A DNA stretch of 64,000 nt from Austropuccinia psidii (Eukaryota; Basidiomycota; Pucciniomycetes; Pucciniales; Sphaerophragmiaceae). Positions 33,974-46,452 of this stretch are shown in pieces (within the stretch, counting starts at the first letter, position 1; each line of letters starts with the position of its first letter). The notes beneath the pieces were generated by a model, which was not told the DNA's origin, searched no databases, and saw nothing but the letters and a program-made list of their open reading frames with translations. The position numbers and the translations under genes were made by a program. The stretch spans positions 16,687,773 through 16,751,772 of the forward strand of contig JALGQZ010000018.1 in assembly GCA_023105745.1 (NCBI GenBank). The letters run 5' to 3'.

Positions 33974-34363
33974 CCTTGAGACATTTTTGCTGGTGGGTAA
34001 CTTAAAAATGGTTTCATTTGATCAGGATATTGCACCATATGTTTGGTTGATTGCACCATTCTGAACCTTATTATTGTCAGTGCACAGCCTTGAGACATTT
34101 TTGCTAGTGGTTAAATTTGGAATGGTGTCATTTGTTCAGGATATTGCACCATATGTTTGGTTGATTGCACCATACTTTTTGAATTATACTCTTATTTTAA
34201 CTAAAATTTATTCTTATTATGCACAGCCTTGAGACATTTTTGCTAGTGGTTAAATTTGGAATGGTGTCATTTGATACAGATATTGCACCATATGTTTGGT
34301 TGATTGCACCATTTTAAAAAACTTTATTCTTATCTCTACTAACCTTATTTTTCTTATTCACAG
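33974..34363. repeat. Three tandem copies of a 114-139-bp unit
   Basis: Copies begin with CCTTGAGACATTTTTGCT at 33974, 34088 and 34227. Each contains the conserved TATTGCACCATATGTTTGG and ends near CACAG. Copies two and three are the most alike. A fourth copy starts at 34364 (CCTTGAT) but diverges at once. The unit does not resemble either minisatellite. Confidence 0.85.
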
Positions 34364-34990
34364 CCTTGATCTGTATTTAGTTGAGTATTTCTCTATGTAA
34401 AATTAAATTTGTAAATAATACCTGTAATGTTTGGTTATGGGAGTTTAAGTGGGGATTGAGTAATGTTACACTATGTTAGCTTATATGTAAGTGTTTTTTT
34501 TTATGTCAAGACATGTAACACATGATGTTGTAAGAGTAATGGTGTCACTTATTTAATATTACACATGTTTATTCATATTGAATATTTAGACAAGCTGCAT
34601 TATCTTTAAGCATATTCTTGTACCTAGTATAGAGTGTGTTGTATCATTTCTCTTCTTTGATCCATGATATCTAGAAACTTTTTGACAATATGGGGTTGAA
34701 GCAATATGTGACTATAGGTAAAATTTGATGTAGATTCCAGTGGAATACTTTTTTTTGTTATTTTAATATAATTCTCTTGCTTTTTCTTGCATTTTTTTCA
34801 ATTTTATCTTTCACTTTTTATCTTTATTTTCTTTATATATATATATTATTATTATTATTGATCAAAGTTTTAGTTTTGAAATTGTGGATTTGAACCTTGG
34901 AAGAACTGGTATGGAATACCACACCACGGGTTTTTTGCCACATTGTTTTTGCTAACCTAATTGCGCATTTTTCAGACATACCCACTAGTG
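34364..34990. other. AT-rich spacer
   Basis: This spacer holds no gene. It contains a T-rich stretch and a (TA)n(TTA)n microsatellite near 34836-34860. Confidence 0.5.
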
Positions 34991-34997
34991 TCGTGCT

Positions 34998-35930
34998 TTA
35001 ATTGTCCTGTTCTGGATCAGTATAATTAACAAATGTACTACTGCCCAAAACTACCTGAATGAGGCCATGAAATTTGGATAGATCAATCCAAAAATGCTCA
35101 TTTGGGAAAATCAATTTTCCCCCGGTACACCACTTTGACGCATCTCTTTGAATTTGGCCGGTCCACTTATAAGCTTGAAACCACCAACACAAAGCATACA
35201 ACAATGCATCCTTATCAAGATGAGGTGAGTTTTTGAATCCATTTATGGTGAAAGTGAGTGCGGAAGCAAAATTGAATGCACCCTGATTTGTGGGAATATT
35301 GGCTTCACAGTTGACTTGATCAAAAGACGGAACCCCCAATGACTTTTAGCAATTGTGAATCTTCTGAAATAAATTATCCCCAAAATATTGTAAGGATTGA
35401 TGTAGAATGCAACCCACCAAGCTAAGATTGGAACCTTGGTTCTGCCATTCATCTTTTGCATTTTCAATTTTCCTGATACTTCCATACAGACCAAATTGTT
35501 CATTCTTTGTGCTGCATTTGCAACACCAAATTGTGAACATAATTCCCTCCAGTAACACCCCATTTGTTGCAATTGGGTTGGTGAATCTTCTTTCGCAAAA
35601 TAAGAATTGTGATAATTCATCCCATTAATTGACCTTGACTTCACTCATTGTTGTTAATGGTCTGAATTCAACAAGGGAAATAAGTAATCTGGTTGAAGCA
35701 AAAATTCCCAAATGCCCAAAGCTAATGTGTTTGACCTGATTGACATCCACAAGCCTCCAAATTTCACTTGGGGTCATATTTGCTGATACTGGCATGGATA
35801 TTTGTGATGTTAGTCGAGAGGATGAAAAAAACTTATTCTTTTGGGTGATTTTGCCCTCATTTGTCTTTTGGGATGTCTCACTATTACCAAGTGGGTGAGG
35901 GATCACTTTGTGTTGAAGCAGACAAGATAT
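34998..35930 (-). pseudogene. TET/JBP-like 2OG-Fe(II) oxygenase, 3' part
   Basis: The minus strand encodes a protein ending with NSPHLDKDALLYALCWWF, then GGKLIFPNEHFWIDLS, FHGLIQVV and VNYTD. The HxD pair (HLD), the GGKLIFP strand and a late HG fit the double-stranded beta-helix of the fungal TET/JBP-like oxygenase group. The upstream part reads ISFGHLGIFASTRLLISL and GLYGSIRKIENAKDEW in shifting frames. There is at least one frameshift near 35630, one stop just before GVPSFDQVN, and a stop straight after PEQDN. Element D was inserted at 35931. The coding sequence resumes in frame at 46239. Known relatives act on modified cytosine and are multiplied in basidiomycetes, often near transposons. 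Confidence 0.65.
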
Positions 35931-35935
35931 CAGAT

Positions 35936-37860
35936 TGTAAGATGTGACTATGAAACTGATGATAATATTACTATTAATCAACAGTGCTATGTCTGTTCTT
36001 ATGAAATATAATAATAATAAAATTATTATAACCACAATTAAATAATTATAAAATTATTTCTTTCACATGTTATACACTACTAGTGATTATAACAGTGAGC
36101 AGTAATTGTCTACAAGAATCAATTACAAGAAGAATTTAATAATAAAAACTTCTTTTATTAAAATAATAAAATTATTTTAATATATAATTATCTCTTACAA
36201 GAATAATTATAAAGATAATTCTTGAAGAAAACTATTACTAGAGAAAAACTTTAAGAATCAAAGATAAATGACTCACTAATACTCCAAAGAACTTATTGAT
36301 AGATAAAAGTAGAGAAATTTGGCGTGGAATTGTGTATTTAAGGGATCAAAAGGATTTATAACAGTATTCCAACAATATATAGTTGGATTCTATGATTTCA
36401 CGTGTTTCTGGTTGATTCTGAAAGATTTAAAACACTTAAGAATAGCTTGCAACTAATACTTACTTGTTGGTAATAATGATTTAATACATTGATAAGATGA
36501 TGATGATTTGGAAAAAACAGCAAGAAGAGGCTTCTTTTAAGTCAACAACAGCTCACAGAGGCATGCCATGGAGCAAACTGAAAAACCAGTGAGTGAGAAA
36601 ACAATAAACCTTTTTGGATTAATGATTGCATCATCTGTTGTCACGTAAGATTATCATAATTACTTAATTTATGCTTTTATGTGACTACCAACCCCAATAT
36701 GGTTAAGAATAAAAGGAGTAACATCTGTCAATCTTGTTTATTCTAAAATAATTATTGATTTCTCAAAGTTATCAATGTTATTGCCAATTTCATCACAGGT
36801 TGTAATTACTGTGAATTTTTGAAGATTCAGTGTTTCACGTAGAATGGTCAAAAATGGACCGTAAGTAAAACTTTGAATTTTACTAGTAAAACCATAATTC
36901 TTCTAGGTTTTACCATAGATAGTACAGTTCTCTATTAGTCCTGAGAGTTTCAGAGAGATTCATTAAGAATTGTATTTTTAATGAATTTTTGAAGTTTTAC
37001 CTCATTTCTACATAGAATTGCAAATAGCAGTATTTTGCTGGTTGCTATGAGGTAAATCAATGAATATGGGTCCCAAAAGGGTTTTAATTACTCTTTTAGG
37101 GTCTAGTCATGAAAATTCATCAAGAATTGACGTGGTTACAGGAGTCTAATTAGCTCATTACCTCCTTGGCACGTCAAAATAGCAGGTTATTTGCTATTTT
37201 CTTATGATTACAGTAGGTGTAACTTGGTAACCAAGTTCCCAAAGAGTTTTAGCTTACCAATTGGGCCAAGATGAGCCATGGATCCATGCTCTGGAGCTAT
37301 CCACGCCTCTGAGGCCTCAGAAGTTGGGTACCCTGGCTCTCTTTGATGTCTTTTGTCCCCCTTGCCTATTTTTTACGTCAAAATAGAAATTTAAGCTTCA
37401 AGTGAGATATCCACTATGGGTGTACCAAAAGTCCATGTAAGAATACCATGATATTAAGTGCTCAAAACATGCATAACACTATTCTTAGTGTATATGTAAG
37501 ATGGGATTTCTCACTTTCCCATTATTTTGGCGTGAAATTAAGCAAAACAAAAATTTTCACGGATCTTTTATGTGGTATTGATGATGTGGTATTGAAGTAT
37601 TTTCCATTTTACCACCTCAAAGAGTTAATTTGAGCTTATTCACTCCATGGAGCTACCCTAGGTGAATTTTTGTGTAGAATCCAAATCTGGCCTTAAATCA
37701 ATGGATTTACTTACTCAATAAAAAGTTATTCATCTTTTCTGAAATCAAAAATGATGAATTTTGAATATATGCATGATTTATGAGTTATGTATAATCCGAA
37801 ATTTCTTTTGAAGATAATTGTGGCCTATTTGGGTATGTAAAATATACCTCAAGGCTCACA
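35936..37860 (-). repeat. Element D 3' LTR (left copy)
   Basis: This 1,925-bp direct repeat pairs with 44309-46233. Its ends match those of elements B and E (TGTGAGCC and CTTACA on the element strand). Confidence 0.95.
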
Positions 37861-37878
37861 TTCCCTCCCACCAAAAAA
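37861..37878 (-). other. Polypurine tract of element D
   Basis: TTTTTTGGTGGGAGGGAA on the minus strand directly abuts the 3' LTR. Confidence 0.75.
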
Positions 37879-38000
37879 TAAAATTGTACTACAATTTTAT
37901 TAGTGATAAAAGAATAAGGCCCCAAAGGGGGTTAATGTCTACTGTCCAACCTCTTTACATTACTCAGATCAAGTAATTTAAAGCACATTTATAGACATAT

Positions 38001-40757
38001 TCAGGCTTGTGGCCTTCTTTCATGTCTAAATCTTCTTAAGAGTTTATCTGAGTCAGGTATTTCTGATTCTGCCATCCATTCATCTTCATGTACTGGATTT
38101 CTATATCTGACAAGATATTCCCTTTGATTTTGACCCCTAAGTCTCCTTTCTTTATTGACTTTCTTTATCTTTTTGTCTTCATTCTGTTCCACAGGTGGTA
38201 CAGTTAAAGGAGTTGGGTTTCTTAAAGGAAACAATTCTTTATCAGCTGGTTGATAAGGCTTTATCAAGCTGACTGGAAATGTGGGGTGTTTATTTTCCAA
38301 TTCACCACTCAATTCCACTTGAACTGCATTGGTTCCATGTAAAGCAACAATAACAAAAGGTCCTACATAAGAATCTTTAAGTTTCTTTGGGCCTTTGATA
38401 TTATTAAAATTCAAGGTTGAAACTAAAACTAAGTCCCCTACTTTGAAGTCTGGTACTTTATGACTCTTGTCCCACTTCTGTTTTGCATAATCAAAAGCAT
38501 CATCCATACTTTTTTTCGCATGGTGTTTTACTTTATCAAGCATTATCTTGAAGCTGGAAGCTGTAGGATGAATGTCAATCAAGTCTTTCCTCAGTGTGTC
38601 TGCTGGGAGTCTTGGATTCCATCCTTTTTCTAACATAGCAGGAGTTTGTCCTGTGGAAGAATGGACTGATGTCTTGTATGCCAGTTCTAGTGCAGGTATC
38701 AGAGTGCACCAGTCATGGGTAAAGCCATCTGAGTCTTTGAATTCTAATCCATAAGCACAAAATCTCCTGATCATGTCTTCTAAAGTCTGAATCATCCTCT
38801 CTGCTAGCCCATCTGTTTGAGGGTGATATGCTGTAGAGAATGATAACTTAGTCCCAAACAATCTATGAAGATTGGTCCAAAGTGCGGATGTGAACTTGGG
38901 ATCTCTGTCACTTATGATATTCTTAAATAATCCTGTATGAGAAATAACTCTACTCCATAAAAGAAGAGCTGTATCCATAGCAGTGTCATCTTTATGACAT
39001 GTTAAGAATATGGGAGTTTTGCTATATCTGTCTACAATGACTAAACAAGCATTATAACTTCTGTCACCACTTGGAGGAAGTGCTGTGACCCAATCCATGT
39101 GAACAACTTCCCAAGGGAATTTTTGTTCTTGAATATGGATCATCAATCCAAATTTCTTGCCTGTGCTCCTGTTTGCTTTTTGGCATCTATCACAGGTATG
39201 GCAATATTCAATGGTTTCTTTCCTCCAAGATGGCCACCATGCACAGTTCTTCACTTTTTCAAGTGTTCTGTCTTCTGACAGGTGTCCAGAGTAGATACTA
39301 TCATGACATTCATGAAGAATGGTATTGATAAGTAATCTACTAAACAGTGTCATCACACAAGAATGTTTTGTTCTATGGTAAATGATCCCATCAAACAAGT
39401 GAAATCTTCCTTCAGAATAGGAATTTTTCCAAACTTCATCAAGTGCATTAGATAAAGATGTATCTTTGCAGTCTTTATCTAATAAAGAAGTCAAGATATG
39501 GCAATTCTTGTCTTGTTTATAATATTCTCTGACCTCTTCAAAGAATTCAGTCCCAATATCAGTTATGTTAATTCCTTCAATTGGAATCTGTGGTTCAGCT
39601 TCCAAAGGTACATAAGCTGGGTTATCAGGAGTGTTGGCTAAAGCCCATCTACTAAGTCCATCAGCATTCTTGTGAATTTTCCCTGCTTTATGAACTATAG
39701 TCATGTTTCCTCTATATTCTTGAATGGCTATTTGCCATCTCAACATATGTCTGTTGGGAGTTTTCATGTTAAGAAGTGATTTCACGGCATTACAGTCAGT
39801 TATCACTTCAAAAACACTGCCATCAAGATAATAGTGTAGTTTCTCAAGTGCCCATACCAAACATAAGCACTCCATTTGGCTTGCACCATATCTGGCTTTT
39901 GTTGGTCTGATTTGTCTTGAGATATAACAAACTGGTCCTTCTGTAGGTTTGTCATCAATAATCTGGACTTGATGTAGGGCTTCCCCTAGTCCATCTCCAC
40001 ATGCATCAATGTACAACTTAAAAGGAATATTCCAGTCAGGCATGAGGAGTAAAGGTGCTTCTGTAAGGGCTTTCCTTATCTTCTCATTAGCTTTAATTCT
40101 CTCCTGTGTCATCTCAAATACAGTCTGTTGATCACAGATTCTATAAAGTGACTTGGCTAGAATTGCAAAGTCTTTCAGGTGTTGCCTATAGTAACTGGCA
40201 AACCCAAGAAAAGACATCATTTCTTTTTTCTTCTGGGGTATTGGTTTAAGTAACACTGCTGCTACTTTGTTTTTGTCAATACCCAAGCTTAAACCAGAAA
40301 CAATATGTCCTAATGCTTTGAGTTCTTCAAAACCAAAATTGCATTTCTTAAGTGAAATTTTCATGTTCACTTCTGCAACTTTATGAAGTACTCTTGCAAG
40401 TCTTTCAAGGTGCAAAGACCATGAGTCAGAACATATGATAATATCATCAATATAAATGATAAGCCATCCCTCAGACAATTCTGTGGGGAAGATGGTAGTC
40501 ATCATTCTTTGATAATGAGATGAAGCATTTTTAATGCCAAATGGCATTCTAAGATACTCAAAAATACCACAGTGAGTGATAATTCTAAGTAATTTCTTAG
40601 CTTTAGGCGTCAAAACATTTTGATGGAAGCCTTTCAATGCATCCATTGATGTTATATACTTGGCTTTAGACAATTGAGTCAAGGTTTCTTGAATTCTAGG
40701 GATTGGATACCTATCTGGAACTGTGTAGGTATTCAATGCTCTGAAATCTCCAACCAT
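38001..40757 (-). pseudogene. Element D pol: RT, RNase H, integrase, chromodomain-like end (918 codons)
   Basis: The frame begins at MVGDFRALN, just downstream of a TAA, and is then open to the end. RT has [10 protein letters not shown] (first catalytic aspartate) and YIDDIIICS near residue 100, with both aspartates intact. RNase H starts at [10 protein letters not shown] near 247. The integrase zinc region ([23 protein letters not shown]) is near 480-530. The catalytic D, D and E lie in HMDWV (about 554), SDRDPKFTS (about 614) and DGLAERM (about 652). A chromodomain-like end, [14 protein letters not shown], is near 885. The only fault in this part is the stop before its first residue, where relatives read GKSRMVGDF. 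Confidence 0.9.
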
Positions 40758-40760
40758 TCT

Positions 40761-42374
40761 TTACTTATAATTATGCCATGAAATAATAACAGGTGTTGTC
40801 ACTTCAACTTCCTCATTATGGCCTACTTTCCTTAGCACACCAAGTTGGATCAACTCTTGGATATGTTTTTCCAAGGCTTCTCTAGCTCTGGGACTGGCTG
40901 GATAAGCTGGTCTTCTAAGTACTGGAGGATATGGTCTGTCAATATTAAGAGTAATATCAACTTCATGTCCTCTTATAGCGCCTAATGGTTCATTATCAGA
41001 GGAAAATGCATTTTTATATGTGTATAACACATTAATAAGTTCATTCCTCATCTTTGGTGACAATGATTGATTACTTTGTGCTTCAACAAGTTGATTAGTC
41101 ACAAATTCATATTTGTAAGTATCCTTGACAGAAGATACTACAGATATCTGTTTTGGCATATTGGAGAAAGCAAATTTTTGTCTCTTGTTATCTCCAATTG
41201 TGAAATATCTGTCCTTATGGTTACTTATATCAATACCATAAATATTTGAGTAATCATTTCCAAGAATGATGTGCTGAGATGTGCAATTATCCATTACTAC
41301 AATCTCAGTTTTCATTCTTACACTTCCTGCTAGATGTGGGAATACAATATTAGTGTCCAATATGCCCAGGGGGTACATATTGTTACTGGCACTACTGAAT
41401 TGTACACCTTCTATTGGTAATAGATGGTTTTTCCATTCAGGAAGTATAATTTGGAGATAATCTTTGCCCACACAAGTGCAAAATGCCCCTGTATCCAAAT
41501 TTACTTTGGCTTCAATATCACTCATCAGAACTGATGTGATACAGGATGCCCCAGCAGTATAACCCTTTCCTCTAGCAGGTTTTGTTTTACACATTCTGGC
41601 ATCTTGGATATTGATCAGGTTGCAGCAATCCTCACTGTACTGTGGCAAGTGGGTATGGACTTCTGTGACCTCAAAGAAAGCTGAAATGTTCTCAATGGGA
41701 TAGTCCTCCACTGGTGTATCTTCAGAGACTGCAGAATCTTGGTCAGACTCCTCTTTCTCTTCAGTACACTGAATTTCTTCCATGACTTGAAATTCATTGA
41801 TCTTTGTCTTCTTAGGACAAGTGTTGGATAAATGTGAAGTACTTCCACATTTATGACACTTCAAGACAGGTCTTTCTGGTCTTCTTTCCTCTCTAGGAAT
41901 CTTTGAGACTATTTTGGACTCTATTGGGTTTTTAATCCAAGTCTTACCAGTTCTTGTCCTGGTAATGATATCTTCCATAGCATTAATGTAGTCCTCTGTT
42001 GAACAAGGTTCCACACACCTGCTTTTGATAGCATGTTCCAGTTCTCCTCCACACTTTCTTAATATTTTCATATTAATCATAGTGTCAGACATATCTGGGT
42101 GTAAAGCAGATAATCTGTCTTTTTGTTTGAAGAACCAAGTAAGTGGTTTGTCTTTTTCTGAGTTAAAAATGGCACTTTCAAAAGCATTTTCCATTTTAAA
42201 CCTCCAAGAATTATTGGCCCATTTGGTAATCACTTCAGATTTCCACCAAGACCAGTCATGTTTACCATGATCAATCCTCATTTTGTAATACCATTTCTTT
42301 GCAGTCCTGGTAAATAAACAGTGTAATTTTCCCACTATGATTTCATCAGGTATATTGAAGTCTTCTTGCAACAT
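40761..42374 (-). pseudogene. Element D capsid, zinc knuckle, protease and start of RT
   Basis: The 537-codon stretch has the capsid-like WSWWKSEVITKWANNSW, a zinc knuckle CHKCGSTSHLSNTC near residue 175 and an acidic linker. The protease motif VNLDTGAFCTCVGKDYL lies near 290. RT begins with [16 protein letters not shown] and TTPVIISWHN near the end. It is in the same frame as the pol part and is separated from it by a single TAA at about 40758-40760. Upstream it is out of frame with the gag start because of an indel in a T7 run (A7 in the gene) near 42474. Confidence 0.88.
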
Positions 42375-42414
42375 ATCAATAGTCCTGATGAATTCAATAT
42401 GGTTGTATTCTCCT

Positions 42415-43710
42415 TCACCAGAGAATGTTGGCCATTCTTCTATTTTGGGAATATCCCTTGTAGAGTAGGCATTTTTTTCCTAATAATGGGGTGAGACTTT
42501 CTTTAACAGAAAGTTTCCCTTCAGTTAAAGGTGTAGAATGTCTTGGCATATGTGGTTCATGATTCTTATGAATTTGTTCCACACTTGCAATTATTTCATT
42601 CTTCAACTTCTGCCTTTCACTGTCACTTTTTGCTAAGTGTATGGAAAATTGATTGGTATTCTCAACTATTTTTAAGACTTGGTCTTGCAAAATTGTAAGT
42701 TGATCATTCACCTTAAAAATGGAAATATCTTCCATTTCATCATGCTGAATTTGGCACATATTTTCAATTCTTTTGCAAGAATTGGTAATTGAGTCAAGTT
42801 TGGCATTTGTCACTTGGTGCAATTCAAAGTATTTTTTGTCATTTTTCTTTAATTCAACTATATCTGATGCAATTTTAGTTAGCTTTCCATCAAGTTTACC
42901 AATTTCTACACTAATACTAGTCTGTACACAAATTATTTGTGTGGAAAGTTTCTGTTCATCCTTTCCTGCTCCTTGGCTGTGAACTCCATAAGAGTTCTGA
43001 CTATATTGAAGACACTGTCCACTGCTGAAGGCTCCAATTTGGGGATCCTGTACCCTTGTGGGTAAGGTCTGTGCCAATTGGCTTTGCCTTTTCCTTTGCC
43101 TTGATGGTTCTTGGGACCCTTCTGTTTCCTCTGAGATCCCTTGGGCTTGTCTTTGGACACTTCTGGAGCTGGTTTGGAGGTGGTAGACGCCACTGGTGCC
43201 TCTGTCTCCAAAGCTGGAGTCATTTCCAACTTTTTCTTCTGGTCTATGGATAAAAGACTTTGGTTCTTCAACCAATTCTTTATCTTTTTGACCTTGTCTT
43301 TGCAAGACAGGGGGCTCCATCCTCCTAAGAGTTCTATGGTCTTCTCCTGACACAGAAAGCTCTTGATGTGTAAGTAGGAGTTCATGGCCCCCTGCCAAAG
43401 GCTTGGGCAGATTTCCCACTCCTCTTCCTTGGCTGCTCTGAACCAGTTTTTGTACTGGCATTGATATATTTCTATTGCTGCCACCTGAAAGTGGTTCAGC
43501 CCTGGAAATACTACCATAAATCAGTTCAGGCTCTGGATTCACGTCAAAATCTGTTGGTACAGACCTTGGGGAATGGGGGGCAACACTGGCATCCTCCAAA
43601 TGTGTCTTTCTTGTGGAAGACTTGGCACTTCTGGATTTGGTCTTGCCTCTTCCTTGTCCACATCCATGTGGTTGGACTGAATAGTTGCTTCCATTTGTGG
43701 TATGCACCAA
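42415..43710 (-). pseudogene. Element D gag N-terminal region
   Basis: The frame covers the S/Q/R-rich N-terminal part and a coiled-coil-like segment (KLDGKLTKIASDIVELKK). It runs out of frame after PLLGKK. The first codon in line with the other elements' ATG is TTG, so the start seems lost or non-standard. The N-terminal motif GSNYSVQPHG matches GSQYSIQSDG in element B. Most of it overlaps the predicted spliced accessory frame. Confidence 0.8.
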
Positions 43711-43918
43711 TTTTACATCAATTTAAGGATAAAGAGTAAAAATAAAGATAAAAACACACCTTTTGGTGGTAATTTATTCTTTTCAGAATTAAATAAGGTG
43801 CCTCTTTTAGCAACTTGCACCTCAATACTTTCTTCAGATTCTGCTTCTGAAGATTCTGGACTAGTGATATATCTTTTACTGAGTCTGTTGCCAGCTGCAC
43901 AGTATTTGATTAAAGACA
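42933..43918 (-). CDS. Element D predicted spliced accessory protein overlapping gag (283 residues)
   Basis: This is an inferred three-exon gene. The exons are 43760-43918, 43565-43687 and 42933-43501. The introns are 43688-43759 (GTGTGT to GGAAG, 72 bp) and 43502-43564 (GTCTGT to TTCCAG, 63 bp). The exon sum plus one upstream base is 852 nt, exactly 284 codons with the stop. The second intron removes two in-frame stops and joins PQG to LNHFQ, matching PKGTNHIQ in element B. Shared features with B are SNHMDVDKE, IEIYQCQYKNW, GGWSPLS, APVAS, a lysine- and glycine-rich stretch (KGKGKANWHRPYP), and YRIPKL..AVDSVFNIVRTLMEF. The function is unknown. The first exon has no ATG, so a further leader exon is expected. 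Confidence 0.58.
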
Positions 43919-44308
43919 CTATAAAACATTTATAAAAGAGAAAAAATTATGTTTTATACTTTTTAAACCATTTTTAAGGATTTTTTATAAGTTTTATATT
44001 TTTTAATATTAAAAAATTATTATTTTTAAAGAAAAAAATTAAAATTTAAGATTTTGAATGAAAATTAATTCAGAGTAACTCAAAGAATAATTTTATAGGT
44101 TTTTGGATGTGAAAAAGCCACGTGTAAAAACAGTATAAAATTAAACCAAATTCCTCAATGAAAAAGATTTCCAAAACAATTTCAAAAATAAGATTTATTT
44201 TAACTTTTGAAATGAAAGAAAAAAATTATTAAATTAATATATTTTAAAGTTTGAAAATAGATTAATTAAGGGTACAAGGTTGAAAAAAAAAACAGCCAGG
44301 CCCCCAAA
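43919..44308 (-). other. Element D leader with primer-site region
   Basis: TTTGGGGGCCTGGCTG on the minus strand follows the 5' LTR. The leader shares TTACACGTGGCTTTTTCACATCC-like sequence (about 44100-44130) and TTCTTTGAGT.ACTCT with element B. It ends in a TTTTATAG acceptor at 43919. No convincing donor that would make a split ATG was found. Confidence 0.5.
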
Positions 44309-46233
44309 TGTAAGATGTGACTATGAAACTGATGATAATATTACTATTAATCAACAGTACTATGTCTGTTCTTATGAAATATAATAATAAAAAAATTATT
44401 ATAACCACAATTAAATAATTATAAAATTATTTCTTTCACGTGTTATACACTACTAGTGATTATAACAGTGAGCAGTAATTGTCTACAAGAATAAATTACA
44501 AGAAGAATTTAATAATAAAAACTTCTTTTATTAAAATAATAAAGTTATTTTAATATATAATTATCTTTTACAAGAATAATTATAAAGATAATTCTTGAAC
44601 AAAACTATTACTAGAGAAAAACTTTAAGAATTAAAGATAAATGACTCACTAATACTCCAAAGAACTTATTGATAGATAAAAGTAGAGAAATTTGGTGTGG
44701 AATGGTGGATTTAAGGGATAAAAAGGATTTATAACAGTATTACAACAATATATAGTTGGATTCTATGATTTCAAGTCTTTCTGGTTGATTCTGAAAGATT
44801 TAAAGCACTTAAGAATAGCTTGCAACTAATACTTACTTGTTGGTAATAATGATTTAATAAATTGATAAGATGATGATGATTTGGAAAAAACAGCAAGAAG
44901 AGGCTTCTTTTAAGTCAACAACAGCTCACAGAGGCGTTCCATGGAGCAAACGGAAAAACCAGTGAGTGAGAAAACAATAAACCTTTTTGGATTAATGATT
45001 GCATCATCTGTTGTCACGTAAGATTATCATAATTACTTAATTGATGCTTTTACGTGACTACCAACCCCAATATGGTTAAGAATAAAAGGAGTAACATCTG
45101 TAAATCTTCTTTTATTCTGAAATAATCATTGATTTCTCAAATTTATCAATGTTATTGCCAATTTAATCACAGGTTGTAATTACTGTGAATTTTTGAAGAT
45201 TCAGTGTTTCATGTAGAATGGTCAAAAATGGACTGTAAGTAAAACTTTTAATTTTACTAGTAAGCCATAATTCTTTTTGGTTGTACCATAGATAATACAG
45301 TTCTCTATTAGTCCTGAAAGTTTCAGAGAGATTCATTAAGAATTGTATTTTTAATGAATTTTTGAAGTTTTACCTCATTTCTACATAGAATTGCAAATAG
45401 CAGTATTTTGCTGGTTGCTATGAGGTAAATCAATGAATATGGGTCCCAAAAGGGTTTTAATTACTCTTTTAGGGTCCAGTCATGAAAAGTCATCAAGAAT
45501 TGACGTGGTTACAGGAGTCCAATTAGCTCATTACCTCCTTGGCACGTCAAAATAGCAGGTTATTTGCTATTTTCTTATGATTACAGTAGGTGTAACTTGG
45601 TAACCAAGTTCCCAAAGAGTTTTAGCTTACAAATTGGGCCAATATGAGCCATGGATCCATGCTCTGGAGCTATCCACGCCTCTGAGGCCTCAGAAGTTGG
45701 GTACCCTGGCTCTCTTTGATGTCTTTTGTCCCCCTTGCCTATTTTTTACGTCAAAATAGAAATTTAAGCTTAAAGTGAGATATCCACTATGGGTGTACCA
45801 AAGGTCCATGTAAGAATACCATGATATTAAGTGCTCAAAACATGCATAACACTATTCTTAGTGTATATGTAACATGGGATTTCTCACTTTCCCATTATTT
45901 TGGTGTGAAATTAAGCAAAACAAAATTTTTCATGGATCTTTTATGTGGTATTGATGATGTGGTATTGAAGTATTTTCCATTTCACCACCTCAAAGAGTCA
46001 ATTTGAGCTTATTCACTCTATGGAGCTACCCTAGGTGAATTTTTGTGTAGAATCCAAATCTGGCCTTAAATCAATGGATTTACTTACTCAATAAAAAGTT
46101 ATTCATCTTTTCTGAAATCAAAATTGATGAATTTTGAATATATGCATGACTTATGAGTTATGTATAATTCAAAATTTCTTTTTAAGATAATTGTGGCCTA
46201 TTTGGGTATGTAAAATATACCTCAAGGCTCACA
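44309..46233 (-). repeat. Element D 5' LTR (right copy)
   Basis: This 1,925-bp copy pairs with 35936-37860. The right target duplication CAGAT is at 46234-46238. Confidence 0.95.
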
Positions 46234-46238
46234 CAGAT

Positions 46239-46428
46239 ACTGCTTCCTCCCATTCGAACCTAAGGCCTTTTGAGTCCAGAATGGTACCCAATGCTCAAGG
46301 AGCTTTATTTGGCACACATCCTTTGACTTCCCTGCTAGAGCCCACATGACATTGGCTTGATCTGAACCAACTAAAGCCAATGTTCTTCCATGGGGCCCAA
46401 TGAGGGTGCCACATAAATGCAGAAGCAT
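46239..46428 (-). pseudogene. TET/JBP-like oxygenase gene, upstream part
   Basis: The minus strand reads LLEHWVPFWTQKALGSNGRK up to the target duplication. When element D and one CAGAT are set aside, the codons run straight on into ISCLLQHKVIPHPLGN at 35930. This shows that D split a once continuous coding sequence. The 5' end is not identified. A microsatellite starts at 46429. Confidence 0.55.
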
Positions 46429-46452
46429 ATATATATATATCTATATATATAC
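46429..46452. repeat. AT dinucleotide microsatellite
   Basis: The stretch is TATATA repeats with one C interruption. A pyrimidine-rich tract follows at about 46480-46530. Confidence 0.8.

Larger units (their letters stand above)
35936..46233 (-). mobile_element. Element D: Ty3/gypsy chromovirus, near-complete
   Basis: This 10,298-bp element is read on the minus strand. Its LTRs are both 1,925 bp (35936-37860 and 44309-46233), start TGTAAG and end GCTCACA. The target duplication CAGAT is at 35931-35935 and 46234-46238, inside the TET/JBP-like gene. The LTRs are visibly more diverged than those of C. Gag-Pol is broken by one frameshift in a seven-base T/A run near 42474 and by one TAA near 40758. 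The Gag start codon position holds TTG. Confidence 0.95.
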
